From NCBI RefSeq assembly GCF_014652575.1, contig NZ_BMZB01000001.1:1541722-1605721 (forward strand): 64,000 nt of DNA, written 5' to 3'. Position 1 is the stretch's first letter, and every line of letters begins with the position of its first letter. Of this stretch, positions 52,354 through 62,562 are shown one piece after another. Position numbers and translations under genes: made by a program. The stretch comes from Asticcacaulis endophyticus (GTDB taxonomy: Bacteria; Pseudomonadota; Alphaproteobacteria; Caulobacterales; Caulobacteraceae). The notes under the pieces are model-generated. The model searched no databases and was not told the origin of the DNA. It saw nothing but the letters and a program-made list of their open reading frames with translations.

Positions 52354-52417
52354 TATGTGTGTTTGTTAACTATAGCTTATAAAGGTTTTGCGACATCTTA
52401 AATGGGAAGGAGGGGGT

Positions 52418-52681
52418 GTGACCGTAACCGTTGATCAGTTTCTTAATGCCGCTCTTGACCGTGAGACGGATGCACAGACCGCAACACGGGCCTGCCGCAC
52501 CTATTTCGATCTGGTGCGCGATCATGCCTTTTTTCAGCGCACCTTGACCCAGCGCGAACGGGCCCGCGGCGATATGGCGGCTGAGGACGAAGCCTGGCTC
52601 AAAGCCAGGGCCGCACTGGCGCAGGTTGAGGTCAATCTGAGGGAAATTGAGCAGGCCTACGGGCTACCGCCTTCGGTTTAG
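52418..52681 (+). CDS. Hypothetical protein (87 aa) upstream of ruvC
   Basis: 87 residues from the GTG at 52418, chosen because GGAAGGAGGGG lies just upstream; the frame is open to a TTG at 52388 without a binding site. The product is mostly helical and charged, with a stretch TQRERARGDMAAEDEAWLKARAALAQVEVNLREIEQ that may form a coiled coil. No signal peptide or known domain is recognised. It is 61 bp upstream of ruvC and may be co-transcribed. TTAA-N7-TTAT at 52370-52384, close to a CtrA box, is only suggestive. Confidence 0.65.
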   Translation: MTVTVDQFLNAALDRETDAQTATRACRTYFDLVRDHAFFQRTLTQRERARGDMAAEDEAWLKARAALAQVEVNLREIEQAYGLPPSV

Positions 52682-52742
52682 GCGCTGGCGTTAACCATTG
52701 TTCGGTTGCGCGGGCGCAGAAGACCTGTTTTATATCGAACAT

Positions 52743-53306
52743 ATGAAGAACACGATTCGGATCATCGGACTTGATCCCGGTCTGCGCAGGCTGGGGTGGG
52801 GCGTTATCGACGTTGAGGGCGCGCGCCTGTCGTGGGTCGGGCACGGGGTTATTACGCCGGATGAAAAGCAGGCCTTGTCAGACCGCCTGCTGGATTTGTT
52901 TGAGGGGCTGACGCAGGTGATTGAAACCTATCACCCTGATGAAGCGGCGATCGAAGAAACCTTTGTGAATATGAACCCGGCCTCGACCCTTAAGCTGGGC
53001 CATGCGCGGGCGGCGGCGATGCTGGCCCCGGCAAAGCTGGGTTTGAGCGTGGCGGAATACGCAGCCCTTGATGTCAAAAAATCGGTGGTGGGGGCAGGGC
53101 GCGCCGATAAGGATCAGGTTCTGTTCATGGTCAAACGTCTGCTGCCGCGCGCCGGTGCTGAGGCAACGCTTACGGCCGACATGGCCGATGCGCTGGCGGT
53201 GGCGATCACCCATGCCCATAAGCGCAAGATGGCTATGCTGAAAAGGAACTCGCCCTCGAGGAGCGAAGCGTTAGGGCAAATAAAAGCGAAGCGGAGCGTA
53301 GCATGA
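52743..53306 (+). CDS. ruvC: Crossover junction endodeoxyribonuclease RuvC
   Basis: 187 residues. RuvC cuts Holliday junctions at symmetric sites. The catalytic acidic residues are D11 (IIGLDPGL), E71 (AAIEETFV) and the pair D-x-x-D in TADMADALAVAITHAH. The ATG at 52743 (MKNTIRIIGL) is chosen; an upstream frame to 52698 only extends open sequence. The last 25 or so residues (RNSPSRSEALGQIKAKRS) lie past the fold and are encoded by a palindromic-looking repeat. The stop overlaps the ruvA start (ATGA), giving translational coupling. Confidence 0.95.
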   Translation: MKNTIRIIGLDPGLRRLGWGVIDVEGARLSWVGHGVITPDEKQALSDRLLDLFEGLTQVIETYHPDEAAIEETFVNMNPASTLKLGHARAAAMLAPAKLGLSVAEYAALDVKKSVVGAGRADKDQVLFMVKRLLPRAGAEATLTADMADALAVAITHAHKRKMAMLKRNSPSRSEALGQIKAKRSVA

Positions 53307-53920
53307 TCGGGCGTTTGCGGGGCCTTGTTTTGGAGTTGAGCGACGAAGATGCGCTGATTGAGGTTGGCGGCGTCGGCTATATCGTCCGCTGCGGGGTGCG
53401 CACGCTGGCCAATATGCCAGAACTGGGGGCTGAGGTCATCGTCCACATCGAAAGCGTTACCCGCGAAGACGGTACGCGCCTGTTCGGGTTTCTCACCAAG
53501 GATGAACGGCAGGCCTTTGTTAGCTTACAAGGGGTGCAGGGCGTGGGGCCGAAAGCCGCTTTAGCGGTGCTTGATATCATGACGCCGATGGAACTGGCGC
53601 AGGCGGTGGCGTCCGATGATAAAACCAAGGTCGGTCGGGCGTCGGGTGTGGGTCCAAAATTGGCGCAACGCATTGTTATTGAACTTAAAGGTAAGCCGTT
53701 GACCGCCGCCGGCGTGTTTGAGCCGATTGGCTATAGTCCGGCGGCGGTGGTGACGACGGTTAAGCCGTCCGTGAATGGCGAAAGTGTTGCGGCCCTGATG
53801 GGACTCGGTATGTCTGAACAGCAGTCACGACAGGCGGTCGATGTGGCGCTAAAAGATCTGGGGCCGGAAGCGGAACTGGCGGCGGTGATCCGTGCCTCGC
53901 TTAAGGCGCTGGGGCGATAG
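53303..53920 (+). CDS. ruvA: Holliday junction branch-migration protein RuvA
   Basis: 205 residues. RuvA tetramers bind the four-way junction and load RuvB. The OB-fold N-terminal domain opens MIGRLRGLVLELSDEDALIEVGGVGYIV; the helix-hairpin-helix motifs are FVSLQGVQGVGPKAALAVLD and VGRASGVGPKLAQRIVIELKGK; the C-terminal UBA-like domain (ESVAALMGLGMSEQQSRQAVD) contacts RuvB. It overlaps ruvC by 4 bp and is followed by ruvB 12 bp downstream, a ruvCAB operon. Confidence 0.97.
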   Translation: MIGRLRGLVLELSDEDALIEVGGVGYIVRCGVRTLANMPELGAEVIVHIESVTREDGTRLFGFLTKDERQAFVSLQGVQGVGPKAALAVLDIMTPMELAQAVASDDKTKVGRASGVGPKLAQRIVIELKGKPLTAAGVFEPIGYSPAAVVTTVKPSVNGESVAALMGLGMSEQQSRQAVDVALKDLGPEAELAAVIRASLKALGR

Positions 53921-53932
53921 AGAGTATGCGAC

Positions 53933-54982
53933 ATGAGTAGATTGATCTCAGGCGAGCGGCAGGATGATGAGCACGGATCGCTGACCAGCGAACTGGGCAT
54001 TGATCGCGCCTTACGTCCGCAAACCTTTGATGATTTTGTGGGTCAGGCCCCGCTTAAGGCCAATCTCAAGGTGTTTGTGGCCGCCGCCGCCGCCCGCCGC
54101 GAATCCCTTGACCATGTGCTGTTTTATGGCCCGCCGGGGCTGGGCAAGACGACGCTAGCGCAAATCGTCGCCAAGGAACTGGGGGTTGGGTTTCGCGCCA
54201 CCTCCGGGCCAATGCTGGCGAAAGCGGGCGATCTGGCGGCGATCCTGTCCAATCTTGAACCCAATGATGTGCTGTTTATCGACGAAATCCACCGGCTCAA
54301 TCCGGCTGTCGAGGAAATCCTCTATCCCGCGATGGAAGACTATGTGCTCGATCTGATCATCGGGGATGGGCCCGCCGCGCGAACCGTGCGCATTGACCTG
54401 GCGCCCTTCACATTGGTCGGGGCCACCACACGGGCGGGATTGCTGTCGCAGCCTCTGCGCGACCGGTTTGGCATTCCCCTGCGTCTTGAGTTCTATACCC
54501 CCGAAGAACTGACGCGGGTGGTGATCGGGGCGGCGCGTAAACTGGGTACGCCCGTCAGCGAAGACGGCGCCACGGAAATCGCCTCACGCGCGCGGGGGAC
54601 GCCGCGGGTGGCGGGGCGGTTGCTGCGGCGGGTACGTGACTTTGCGACAGCAGACGGTGCGACCACAATCGACAAAAAAGCGGCGTCAAAAGCTCTGGCG
54701 CGGCTTGAGGTCGATCAGGTCGGTCTTGACCATTCCGACCGCCGTTATCTGCGGGCGCTGATTGAGAACTACTCCGGCGGGCCGGTGGGACTGGAGACCA
54801 TCGCCGCGGCCATTGCCGAAGCCCGCGATGCGGTTGAGGATATGATCGAGCCTTACCTGTTGCAGCAGGGCTTTATTCAGCGCACGCCGCGCGGACGTAT
54901 GGCCTGTGCGCGCGCCTATCTGCATCTGGGCCTTAATCCGCCAGCGGCAATACCCCCTACGGGCGATCTGTTTGACGGGTAA
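53933..54982 (+). CDS. ruvB: Holliday junction branch-migration helicase RuvB
   Basis: 349 residues. The AAA+ motor that drives branch migration with RuvA. Walker [10 protein letters not shown], Walker [10 protein letters not shown], sensor 1 VGATTRAG, arginine-finger region [14 protein letters not shown] and the C-terminal winged helix ([19 protein letters not shown]) are all in place. Starts at ATG 53933, 12 bp after ruvA; only a poor binding site is seen, consistent with coupling. The transcript probably ends in the 225-bp gap before ybgC, where no strong terminator was seen. Confidence 0.97.
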   Translation: MSRLISGERQDDEHGSLTSELGIDRALRPQTFDDFVGQAPLKANLKVFVAAAAARRESLDHVLFYGPPGLGKTTLAQIVAKELGVGFRATSGPMLAKAGDLAAILSNLEPNDVLFIDEIHRLNPAVEEILYPAMEDYVLDLIIGDGPAARTVRIDLAPFTLVGATTRAGLLSQPLRDRFGIPLRLEFYTPEELTRVVIGAARKLGTPVSEDGATEIASRARGTPRVAGRLLRRVRDFATADGATTIDKKAASKALARLEVDQVGLDHSDRRYLRALIENYSGGPVGLETIAAAIAEARDAVEDMIEPYLLQQGFIQRTPRGRMACARAYLHLGLNPPAAIPPTGDLFDG

Positions 54983-55207
54983 TATGTGCTTTACGGGCGC
55001 CGCAACTGTGCGTTGCTAATGACTACGTTGAATTTTGGGCGACAGCGCTTCCCTATAGTTAAATAAGTCTTTACGAATCGTGACCGGACGCGCAAGGTTT
55101 TCATATTGCGTTGCGGCAGAGGTAGCTTATTATTGGTATGGGCGGTGTGACCAGCGTGTCGGGCATAATTGTGTGTGTGACCTGAGCGCTTTTTGCGTAG
55201 GTGGGCT

Positions 55208-55747
55208 ATGAAAGATATCGATTTTCTGGTCGAGGGCGCGTTATCGGGCTTTATCGATGGCCGTACCCATAGCTTGCCGATTCGTGTCTATTACGAAGAC
55301 ACTGATTTTTCCGGCGTCGTTTACTATGCCAATTACCTGAAATATTTTGAGCGCGGCCGTTCCGACTTTATGCGCCTGTTGAATATTCCGCACTCTGATC
55401 TGGCCGCGCGCGAAGACCCGCTGGCCTTTGCGGTGGCGGAAATCAACGTCAAATACCATGCCCCGGCCAAGATCGACGATGTCCTGTGGGTGCGCAGTGA
55501 GATCGACGGCTCACAAGGGGCGCGCTTTAACCTGACCCAGCGCATTGAGTGTAAGGGTAAGGTTCTGTGCGTCGGCAAGCTGCAACTGGTGTGCATCGAC
55601 ATGGCGTCGCGTCCGCGCCGTCTGCCCAAGTCGCTGCTTGAGATCGTGCGTGAGAAGTTTCTGCCGGAAAATAAGCCGCAGACCCTAACGCCTGAAAAAG
55701 CGGTGACGGTTGAGGCGGCCCATCCCGGCAATAATCTGCTGGTATAG
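55208..55747 (+). CDS. ybgC: Tol-Pal-associated acyl-CoA thioesterase YbgC
   Basis: 179 residues. A hot-dog-fold thioesterase whose catalytic Asp is in YYEDTDFSGVVYYANYLKYFERGRSD. In E. coli it is the first gene of the tol-pal operon and acts on short acyl-CoA or acyl-ACP. The ATG at 55208 follows AGGTGG and gives the normal length; a start at 55193 adds five residues. A C-terminal tail of about 30 residues (ENKPQTLTPEKAVTVEAA) is longer than in E. coli. tolQ follows after 228 bp, so the operon may have its own second promoter there. Confidence 0.93.
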   Translation: MKDIDFLVEGALSGFIDGRTHSLPIRVYYEDTDFSGVVYYANYLKYFERGRSDFMRLLNIPHSDLAAREDPLAFAVAEINVKYHAPAKIDDVLWVRSEIDGSQGARFNLTQRIECKGKVLCVGKLQLVCIDMASRPRRLPKSLLEIVREKFLPENKPQTLTPEKAVTVEAAHPGNNLLV

Positions 55748-55975
55748 TTTGCGGCTAAAACAGGCTTTATCGGGGCACGTATTGACACCTGATGGCGAAC
55801 GCCAATAGCCGTGATCCGTTGCGGATAGTTGCGGCATCACTGCACTTTCCCCGAAAATTATAAACTTAATTAACCTTGCCATAGAATTGTCATCACTCTT
55901 GAGGCAAGGTGCCGAAACATTTTAATAACGTGCGAATGGCCGTTCGTGCGTCAGGTTACTTTTTAGGAGTCTTAT

Positions 55976-56695
55976 ATGGAAGCGGCGGCTGCCCCCGAAG
56001 CCCTCAGTTCAGGTTTGAATTTTGTTGAACTGTTTATGCAGGCCGATTGGGTCGTCAAATCGGTGATGATCGGACTGGTGCTGGCTTCACTGTGGTCGTG
56101 GGCGATCATTATTGACAAGACGATGAAGCTAAACCGCCTCAACAAAGAGGCCGATGGTTTCGAGGGTACCCTGGCGTCAGGGCGCCCGCTCGAAGATATT
56201 GGGGCCTCACTCGGCACCAACCCGACCCAGCCGTTTCAAAAGCTGCTGGTGGCCGTGACCGCCGCCTGGCGCGACTATAAGGGCAAGGTGATCACGCCGT
56301 CCCAGAGCGATTTGCTGGTCAACCAGATTGACCGTGAGCTTAATCACGTCATTTCCGCCGAAGCCGATCAGATCGAAGATGGCCTGAGTATTCTGGCCGT
56401 TATCGCCACCGCGTCGCCCTTCATAGGCCTGTTCGGGACGGTTTGGGGGATCATGAATGCCTTTGGGGCGATCGCGGCTCAGGGTGATACCAATCTGGCG
56501 ACCGTAGCCCCGGCGATTTCCGAAGCCTTGTTTGCCACGGCCATGGGGCTGGCGGCGGCTATTCCGGCCTATATCGGCTATAACCTGTTCAGCGCCAAGA
56601 CCGGTCGTTTCGTCGGGCGCATGGAAGGGTTTGCGGATGAACTGATGGTGTCGGTGACCCGTCGTCTGGCCGACAAGCTCGGCAGCCTGAAGTAG
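55976..56695 (+). CDS. tolQ: Tol-Pal system proton channel subunit TolQ
   Basis: 239 residues, three transmembrane helices (about 26-48, 136-160 and 182-205). With TolR it uses the proton motive force to energise TolA during outer-membrane constriction. The conserved ATASPFIGLFGTVWGIMNAF and the last helix EALFATAMGLAAAIPAYIGYN are diagnostic. The ATG at 55976 follows AGGAG at the right distance. tolR starts 10 bp downstream. An acidic N-terminal lead is short, as in other Alphaproteobacteria. Confidence 0.97.
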   Translation: MEAAAAPEALSSGLNFVELFMQADWVVKSVMIGLVLASLWSWAIIIDKTMKLNRLNKEADGFEGTLASGRPLEDIGASLGTNPTQPFQKLLVAVTAAWRDYKGKVITPSQSDLLVNQIDRELNHVISAEADQIEDGLSILAVIATASPFIGLFGTVWGIMNAFGAIAAQGDTNLATVAPAISEALFATAMGLAAAIPAYIGYNLFSAKTGRFVGRMEGFADELMVSVTRRLADKLGSLK

Positions 56696-56705
56696 GGAGA
56701 CCGGC

Positions 56706-57193
<488 letters not shown>

Positions 57194-57194
<1 letters not shown>

Positions 57195-58018
57195 TGAAAC
57201 GATCCGGTTCACTTTTATTATCGGTTCTGCTGCATGTCGGCGTGTTTGCGCTTGCCTTCATCACCTGGACGCATCAGACGCCCAGGACACTGACTTCGTC
57301 TGTGCCGGTGACGATCATCTCGGATATGCCGACGTTCGAGCAGGCGGCTGCTCCCGTTGATGAACTGGCGGTCAAGCCGCCGGAACCGGAGCCCGCCCCC
57401 GAAGTCGTGCCTGAACCGGCCCCGCCAACACCGGCCCCGAAGCAGCCGGTGCCTAAGCCGGAAGTGGCCAAGGCCCCGACGCCTCAGCCTAAACCGGCCC
57501 CCAAGACACCAGAAGTCTCCAAGGACGGCCTGAAAAAACCGCAGGACACGAAGAAGCCTGCGCAAAAGGTTCCGGCCAAACCGGCTCCAAAGGCGCTGGA
57601 CCTCGATGCCCTGACAAAAATGCAAAGCTCGCCGTCAAAAGCGCCGACGCGCGCCCCCGCACGGGCCAATACGCGCGCGACCGATGGGGCGTCAAATGCC
57701 GGATCATCACCGGCAGATACGGGGCCCGCTATGAATGCGCTTACCGCGCGGCTGCAAAAGCTATGGTCGCCGAATTGCGACGTGCCGGGGTCTAACCAGG
57801 TCGAAGTCGATATTGGGTTTACGCTGTCCCCCGGCGGTCGCGTCGTCAAAGGGCCGGAATGGCTGGATCGGCGCAGCGACCCTGTGTGGCAGGCCGGTGC
57901 GTCACGGGCTATTGCCGCCGTCAGTCGTGGCCAGCCCTACGGCGATTTGCCAGATGGACTATATAACCGGGCCCTGATTATTACGTTTGATGCCAAAACT
58001 TTCTGTGCGTCGCGATAA
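57194..58018 (+). CDS. tolA: Tol-Pal system spanning protein TolA
   Basis: 274 residues. TolA links TolQR to Pal and TolB. One N-terminal helix (about 5-24) anchors it, a Pro/Ala/Lys-rich second domain (about 45-165) spans the periplasm, and the C-terminal domain (MNALTARLQKLWSPNCDVPG to the terminal TFCASR) has two Cys in position for the disulfide seen in TolA domain III. The Pro-rich rather than Ala/Glu-helical linker is usual in Alphaproteobacteria. It is coupled to tolR by a one-base overlap; tolB follows after about 100 bp. Confidence 0.93.
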
Positions 58019-58114
58019 TCCTGCCCCATTGTTCTTTTATTTTCGTTACGACTATAGCGTTCTTAAAGGTTGGCTTGCCCCACGGGTGAGACGCCAGACC
58101 CCAGAGAGGCCCAG

Positions 58115-59464
58115 ATGATCCGGAATTCTACGCCCCACAGACCCTTTATGATCCGCAGCCTTATGGCCTTAGCGAGCGTGATCGCGTCCCTATCGTGTGC
58201 GGTAATGCCCGCGCAGGCGCAGGAGCCGTTGCGGGCCACCGTCAATCAGGGTGTGATCGAGCCTTTGCCGATCGCCATCAAGATTGATTCGGCGGCGACC
58301 AATGCGTCGGGCAATCTGGGGACACAGATTTCCAAGGTGGTCATGGCCGATCTGGAGCGTTCCGGCTTTTTCCGGCCGATCGATCCGAACGCGTTTATTC
58401 AATCTCAGCTTGATGTCAATGTGACGCCGAACTTTGAAAACTGGCGCACGATCAATGCTCAGGCTTTGTCGAACGGCATGGCCTTTATTGACGGGCAGGG
58501 GCGGTTGCAGGTTGATTTTCGCCTGTGGGATGTCTTCTCCGAAAAGCAGCTTTTGGGCATGTCGTTTACCGCCACGCCGGAAAATTATCGCCGTATTGCC
58601 CATAAGATTGCCGACGCCATCTATGAAAAACTGACCGGCGAAGAAGGCTATTTCGATACGCGCATTGTGTTTGTGGCCGAAAGCGGCGGGCGGGCCAAGC
58701 GCATCAAGCGTCTGGCGATTATGGATCAGGACGGCGCTAACCCGTCTTATCTGACCGATGGGTCCTATAAGGTCATGACGCCGCGCTTTAATGCCGACAG
58801 CCAGGAAATCACCTATATGGCGCTGCGTGATGACTCGGCGCGCATCTACATTTTCAATATTGAGACGGGCCGTCAGGAGACGGTCGGCCAGATCAAGGGC
58901 ATGGTGTTTGCGCCGCGCTTCTCACCCGATGGGTCCAAGCTGGCCTATAGCGTGGCTCAGGGCGGCAATACCGACATCTATGTCATGGATTTACGCTCTC
59001 GCTCCACGCGCCGGTTGACGACGGAATCATCGATTGAAACCTCACCGTCATTTTCGGCAGATGGATCAACGATTGTCTTTACCTCTGACCGTGGCGGCTC
59101 ACCCCAAATCTACGCCATGAATGCGGATGGATCGGGCATCCGGCGGATTACCTTTGGCGGCGGTTCCTATTCGACACCGGTCTATTCCCCCAAGGGCGAT
59201 CTTATCGCCTTTACCAAGCAATCGAGCGGTCGGTTCTCGATCGGGGTGATGGGCGCGGATGGGTCGGGTGAGCGTCTGCTGACCTCATCCTACCTTGAGG
59301 AAGGCCCGACCTGGGCGCCCAATGGCCGTTACATCATGTTCTTCCGTGAGCCTCCGGGCGGGATGCCGTCCCTGTGGACGGTGGATGTCACGGGGAGGGT
59401 GGAGCGAGCGGTTCCGTACCCCGGCGGGGCATCTGATCCGGCCTGGTCACCCCGTTTGAAATAG
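58115..59464 (+). CDS. tolB: Tol-Pal system protein TolB
   Basis: 449 residues. The periplasmic beta-propeller binds Pal and TolA. A signal peptide (to about AQAQ at residue 36) precedes the N-terminal domain ([32 protein letters not shown]), followed by six WD-like blades ([56 protein letters not shown]). The ATG at 58115 follows GAGAGG; an upstream frame to 58070 lacks a good start. pal lies 272 bp downstream, so it may have an extra promoter. Confidence 0.96.
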   Translation: MIRNSTPHRPFMIRSLMALASVIASLSCAVMPAQAQEPLRATVNQGVIEPLPIAIKIDSAATNASGNLGTQISKVVMADLERSGFFRPIDPNAFIQSQLDVNVTPNFENWRTINAQALSNGMAFIDGQGRLQVDFRLWDVFSEKQLLGMSFTATPENYRRIAHKIADAIYEKLTGEEGYFDTRIVFVAESGGRAKRIKRLAIMDQDGANPSYLTDGSYKVMTPRFNADSQEITYMALRDDSARIYIFNIETGRQETVGQIKGMVFAPRFSPDGSKLAYSVAQGGNTDIYVMDLRSRSTRRLTTESSIETSPSFSADGSTIVFTSDRGGSPQIYAMNADGSGIRRITFGGGSYSTPVYSPKGDLIAFTKQSSGRFSIGVMGADGSGERLLTSSYLEEGPTWAPNGRYIMFFREPPGGMPSLWTVDVTGRVERAVPYPGGASDPAWSPRLK

Positions 59465-59736
59465 AGGCGCATATTTCCCACAGAGGAGAACTATCGCTTT
59501 TTTACAGTCAGCGGCGATAAACTTGATGTTTAGGACTGTATTAGGATCGTATTTGATGAATGTCTTTTGATTTGGCGGTATGTTTGTCAATCCTTGGGTT
59601 TGACAAAGCCCAAAAGCCAGACCATCGTAGCGATCAATGTTTATTCGCCTGATAAAGGCGTCACAATTTTCGGGTATCGGTCCTTAACGGGATTGAACCT
59701 AAACTTAAACCGGCGAATTAAAGGAATTTACGTCAC

Positions 59737-60291
59737 ATGATCATCACACCTAAATCCATTCTTAAACTCGCGCTCGTGACGTTTGTTTCGGCGTCTGTGG
59801 TTGCCTGTGCGTCCAAGCCGAAGGAAGAGCCTGTGGCGCCTATGCCTGAGCCTGTGCCGACGCCTGCCCCTATGCCTGAAGCGGCCCCGACCCCGGCCCC
59901 GACCGCTCCGGTCGGCGTCATCCCCGGCTCGCAGCAGGACTTTGTGGTCAATGTTGGCGACCGCGTTTATTTTGATCTGGATCAGTCCGGCTTGCGTGAA
60001 GACGCCAAGGCGCTTCTGGATGCTCAGGCCGCGTGGCTGGTGCGTTATCCGGCCGTCAAGATCCGTATCGAAGGCAATGCCGATGAACGCGGCACCCGTG
60101 AATACAACTTCGCTCTGGGTGCCCGCCGCGCCGAATCTGTGTCGCAGTACCTGACGCAAAAGGGTGTCGTTCCGGCCCGTATCTCGACCATCTCTTACGG
60201 TAAAGAAAACCCGCTCGACACGACCGCTTCGGAAGACGGCTGGGCCAAGAACCGTAACGCCAAGACGACCCTGACCGAAGGCGCTCAGTAA
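59737..60291 (+). CDS. pal: Peptidoglycan-associated lipoprotein Pal
   Basis: 184 residues. The lipobox VVAC (Cys24) is followed by a Pro-rich linker of about 40 residues, longer than in E. coli. The OmpA-like domain has YFDLDQSGLREDA and the peptidoglycan-binding NADERGTREYNFALGARRAESVSQYL with its Asp and Arg. It tethers the outer membrane to the wall and holds TolB. AAAGGAA lies nine bases before the ATG. A strong terminator follows, separating it from the CsgG-like gene. Confidence 0.97.
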   Translation: MIITPKSILKLALVTFVSASVVACASKPKEEPVAPMPEPVPTPAPMPEAAPTPAPTAPVGVIPGSQQDFVVNVGDRVYFDLDQSGLREDAKALLDAQAAWLVRYPAVKIRIEGNADERGTREYNFALGARRAESVSQYLTQKGVVPARISTISYGKENPLDTTASEDGWAKNRNAKTTLTEGAQ

Positions 60292-60312
60292 GCTTTAGGA
60301 TTTAAGTTATAA

Positions 60313-60350
60313 TCATCGGGCCTGCGGTTAAACGCGGGCCCGATTTTTTT
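60313..60350 (+). terminator. Terminator of pal
   Basis: ATCGGGCC...GCG / CGC...GGGCCCGAT stem with a six-base loop and seven T, 22 bp after the pal stop; a textbook rho-independent terminator. Confidence 0.9.
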
Positions 60351-60451
60351 GTGATCGTTCCCGATGATTGCATATGGTGGTTTCCATAAAGCCGTAGTAA
60401 ACCAGCGGTCAGTATATTGAACCATTCACTTATATTTTCAGGGGGCTGAAA

Positions 60452-61405
60452 ATGCTCAAATTTCGTCTTTTGGCCATGACGGCCGCCACGGTCTGCGCTC
60501 TGGGCGCAGCGCCTCAAGTGTTTGCGCAATCGACGATGGCGAAATCGTCGAAGGTTCAGCAGCATCAGAATAAGATGGTCGCTGAAATCCCGAAATGCTC
60601 CAAAAAGCTTGGGTCCATCACCATTGTCGATGGTGACAATTCTTATGGCTGGACGCAAAACAATCTGGCCCCTCCGGCCAAGTTGCTTAAGGTCGTCGTA
60701 CAAAAATCGGGTTGTTTCAGCCTGGTTGACCGCGGCGCGGGCATGGATGTGGCCCAGCGTGAGCGTGAACTCGGTAATTCCATGGGCCTGCAACGCGGCT
60801 CTAACATGGGTAAGGGCCAGATCAAGGCCGCTGACTTTGTGTTGGTGGCCGAAGTGTCTGCCGCTGATTCCAACACGGGTGGCGGCGGTGCTGCGGGCCT
60901 GATCGGTGGCCTGGTCGGCGGTCGCGCAGGTGCTGTGGTCGGCGGTTTCCGCACCAAGAAGATGGAAGCTGAAACCATTCTGTCGCTGACCGACGTGCGC
61001 ACATCTGAGTCCAACTCATTTTCGGGCAGTGCGGCCAAGAACGAACTGAGCTGGGGTGTCGGCGCTGGTGCCGGCTTTGCCGGGGCCGTCGGCGGCGGCT
61101 ATGAAAGCACGGAAATCGGCCGCATGGTCACGCAAGCCTTCATCATGGCCTATACGGACATGGTTCAAAATCTGGGCGGGATCGACATCGGCGGTGCGGC
61201 GGCAGCCCCAACCCGTAGCTTTGATGTGCTGACGGCCACGACTTTACGCAGCACTCCGGATGCTAAGGGTAAGGTGCTTCGCGCTTTACCTGTGGGCCTG
61301 ACGGTCTATCCGACCGGCGAAAAGAACGGCATGTGGTGGCAAGTGGCCGATGACAACGACAATATCGGCTGGGTCATGAACGACAAGCTGTCGGCGTCGA
61401 AATAA
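60452..61405 (+). CDS. CsgG-like secreted protein with C-terminal SH3 domain
   Basis: 317 residues. A signal peptide (cut after QVFAQ, residue 26) leads into a domain with CsgG/curli-assembly-like features: KLLKVVVQKSGCFSLVDRGAGMDVAQRERELG, then ADFVLVAEVS, a glycine-rich GGGGAAGLIGGLVGGRAGAVVGG loop and the EAETILSLTDVRTSES strand, ending in GRMVTQAFIMAY. The last 65 residues form an SH3b-like domain (TTLRSTPDAKGKVLRALPVGLTVYP...WWQV...GWVMNDKLS). No lipobox is seen, unlike true CsgG. It interrupts the usual pal-cpoB adjacency and has terminators on both sides, so it is a separate unit. Confidence 0.78.
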   Translation: MLKFRLLAMTAATVCALGAAPQVFAQSTMAKSSKVQQHQNKMVAEIPKCSKKLGSITIVDGDNSYGWTQNNLAPPAKLLKVVVQKSGCFSLVDRGAGMDVAQRERELGNSMGLQRGSNMGKGQIKAADFVLVAEVSAADSNTGGGGAAGLIGGLVGGRAGAVVGGFRTKKMEAETILSLTDVRTSESNSFSGSAAKNELSWGVGAGAGFAGAVGGGYESTEIGRMVTQAFIMAYTDMVQNLGGIDIGGAAAAPTRSFDVLTATTLRSTPDAKGKVLRALPVGLTVYPTGEKNGMWWQVADDNDNIGWVMNDKLSASK

Positions 61406-61423
61406 GCCTCAGAGCCAAACCTG

Positions 61424-61456
61424 AAAAACCCCTGTTCTCGCAGCAGGGGTTTTTTA
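61424..61456 (+). terminator. Terminator of the CsgG-like gene
   Basis: AAAAACCCCTG / CAGGGGTTTTTT stem (11 bp, loop of about nine bases) with a T run, 18 bp after the stop. Confidence 0.85.
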
Positions 61457-61623
61457 TTGGCAAGGGCCTGGGATTTGAGTTTCCTTAAGCTGGCGGGGAT
61501 TTGAGCTTGTCATATTTCGGCCCGTCTTTATGGTTAGTCTCCAGTTTCATAAAACTGTAACGCCTGACTCTTTATGTTATGGGCCTTATAGTGCAGTTTC
61601 TATTTACATGCGGGAGTGTTCAG

Positions 61624-62556
61624 GTGCGTTGGCAACAAACGGCAGCTAGAAAATGGACTTTGCGTCATTACGTCAGCGGTCTGGTTATGGCCTTGGCACT
61701 GACGGGCGGTATGTCGGTAATGTCCACCGCCGTCGCCCAGAACTATGCCATTTCCGATGAGGATGATGCCACACCCGCCGATCCGAATGCGCCGGCCGCG
61801 ATCGTTTGGGACAAGAAGCGCCTGGATCGTCTGGATCGTAACGTCCGTAAGCTGGAGCGTGCGGTTCAGAAAACCGAAAATAAAGCTGCTCCTCCCATTC
61901 TGGTGGAACCCGATCCAGAGGTTGTGGCCTTGCAGGCCACCGTTGACTTTCTGTCGCGCAAACTGGATGAGCAGGCCGCTGTACTGACGCGCCTGACCGG
62001 CCAACTGGAAGAAGCCAATTTTGCGGCCACCCAGGCTCAGTCTCAGGTCCAGGCTCTGACGGCGCGCACCGATACCCTGACCAAGCGCGTTGATCTGCTG
62101 GATGCCAAATCCAAAGACATGGAGGCGGCTCTCGCTGGCCCCCCGCCGCCACCGCCCACAACGGGCAGCGCTGAAACCGATTTCGATCAGGCCTATAGCC
62201 TGATGAGCAGCAATCAGCTTGATGAGGCCACAACCGCTTTTGAGGCCTTTACGACCCAGTGGCCGAAATCAGCCCAGGTAGCCGAAGCCTGGTTCCGTCT
62301 GGGCCAGATTCGCACTATGCGCGGCGATATTTCGGGATCGGTCGCGGCCTATGCGACCTCGCTCAAAGGTTGGCCCAAGGCGTCGTGGGCGCCGGAATCG
62401 ACTGTGAAACTGGCGACCGCTCTGGCGGATCTGAACCGTAAGGTTGAGACCTGCGCGGCCCTGACCGAGTTTGATAAACGCTATGCGGCGCAAGCCTCAG
62501 CACCGATGAAGTCTCAGGCCAAGGCGCTTAAGGGCAAGGCGCAATGTGCGGCGTAA
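61624..62556 (+). CDS. cpoB: Cell division coordinator CpoB (YbgF)
   Basis: 310 residues from the GTG at 61624, which follows GGGAG at seven bases; the frame is open to 61579 without a binding site. A signal peptide (about residues 1-39, ending STAVAQ) precedes a coiled coil (RLDRLDRNVRKLERAVQ, then VDFLSRKLDEQAAVLTRLTGQLEEA), a Pro linker and C-terminal TPR repeats (TDFDQAYSLMSSNQLDEATTAFEAF, EAWFRLGQIRTMRGD). CpoB connects Tol-Pal with peptidoglycan synthesis. tilS follows after 6 bp. The gap to pal holds the CsgG-like gene. Confidence 0.93.
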   Translation: MRWQQTAARKWTLRHYVSGLVMALALTGGMSVMSTAVAQNYAISDEDDATPADPNAPAAIVWDKKRLDRLDRNVRKLERAVQKTENKAAPPILVEPDPEVVALQATVDFLSRKLDEQAAVLTRLTGQLEEANFAATQAQSQVQALTARTDTLTKRVDLLDAKSKDMEAALAGPPPPPPTTGSAETDFDQAYSLMSSNQLDEATTAFEAFTTQWPKSAQVAEAWFRLGQIRTMRGDISGSVAAYATSLKGWPKASWAPESTVKLATALADLNRKVETCAALTEFDKRYAAQASAPMKSQAKALKGKAQCAA

Positions 62557-62562
62557 CCGCGA

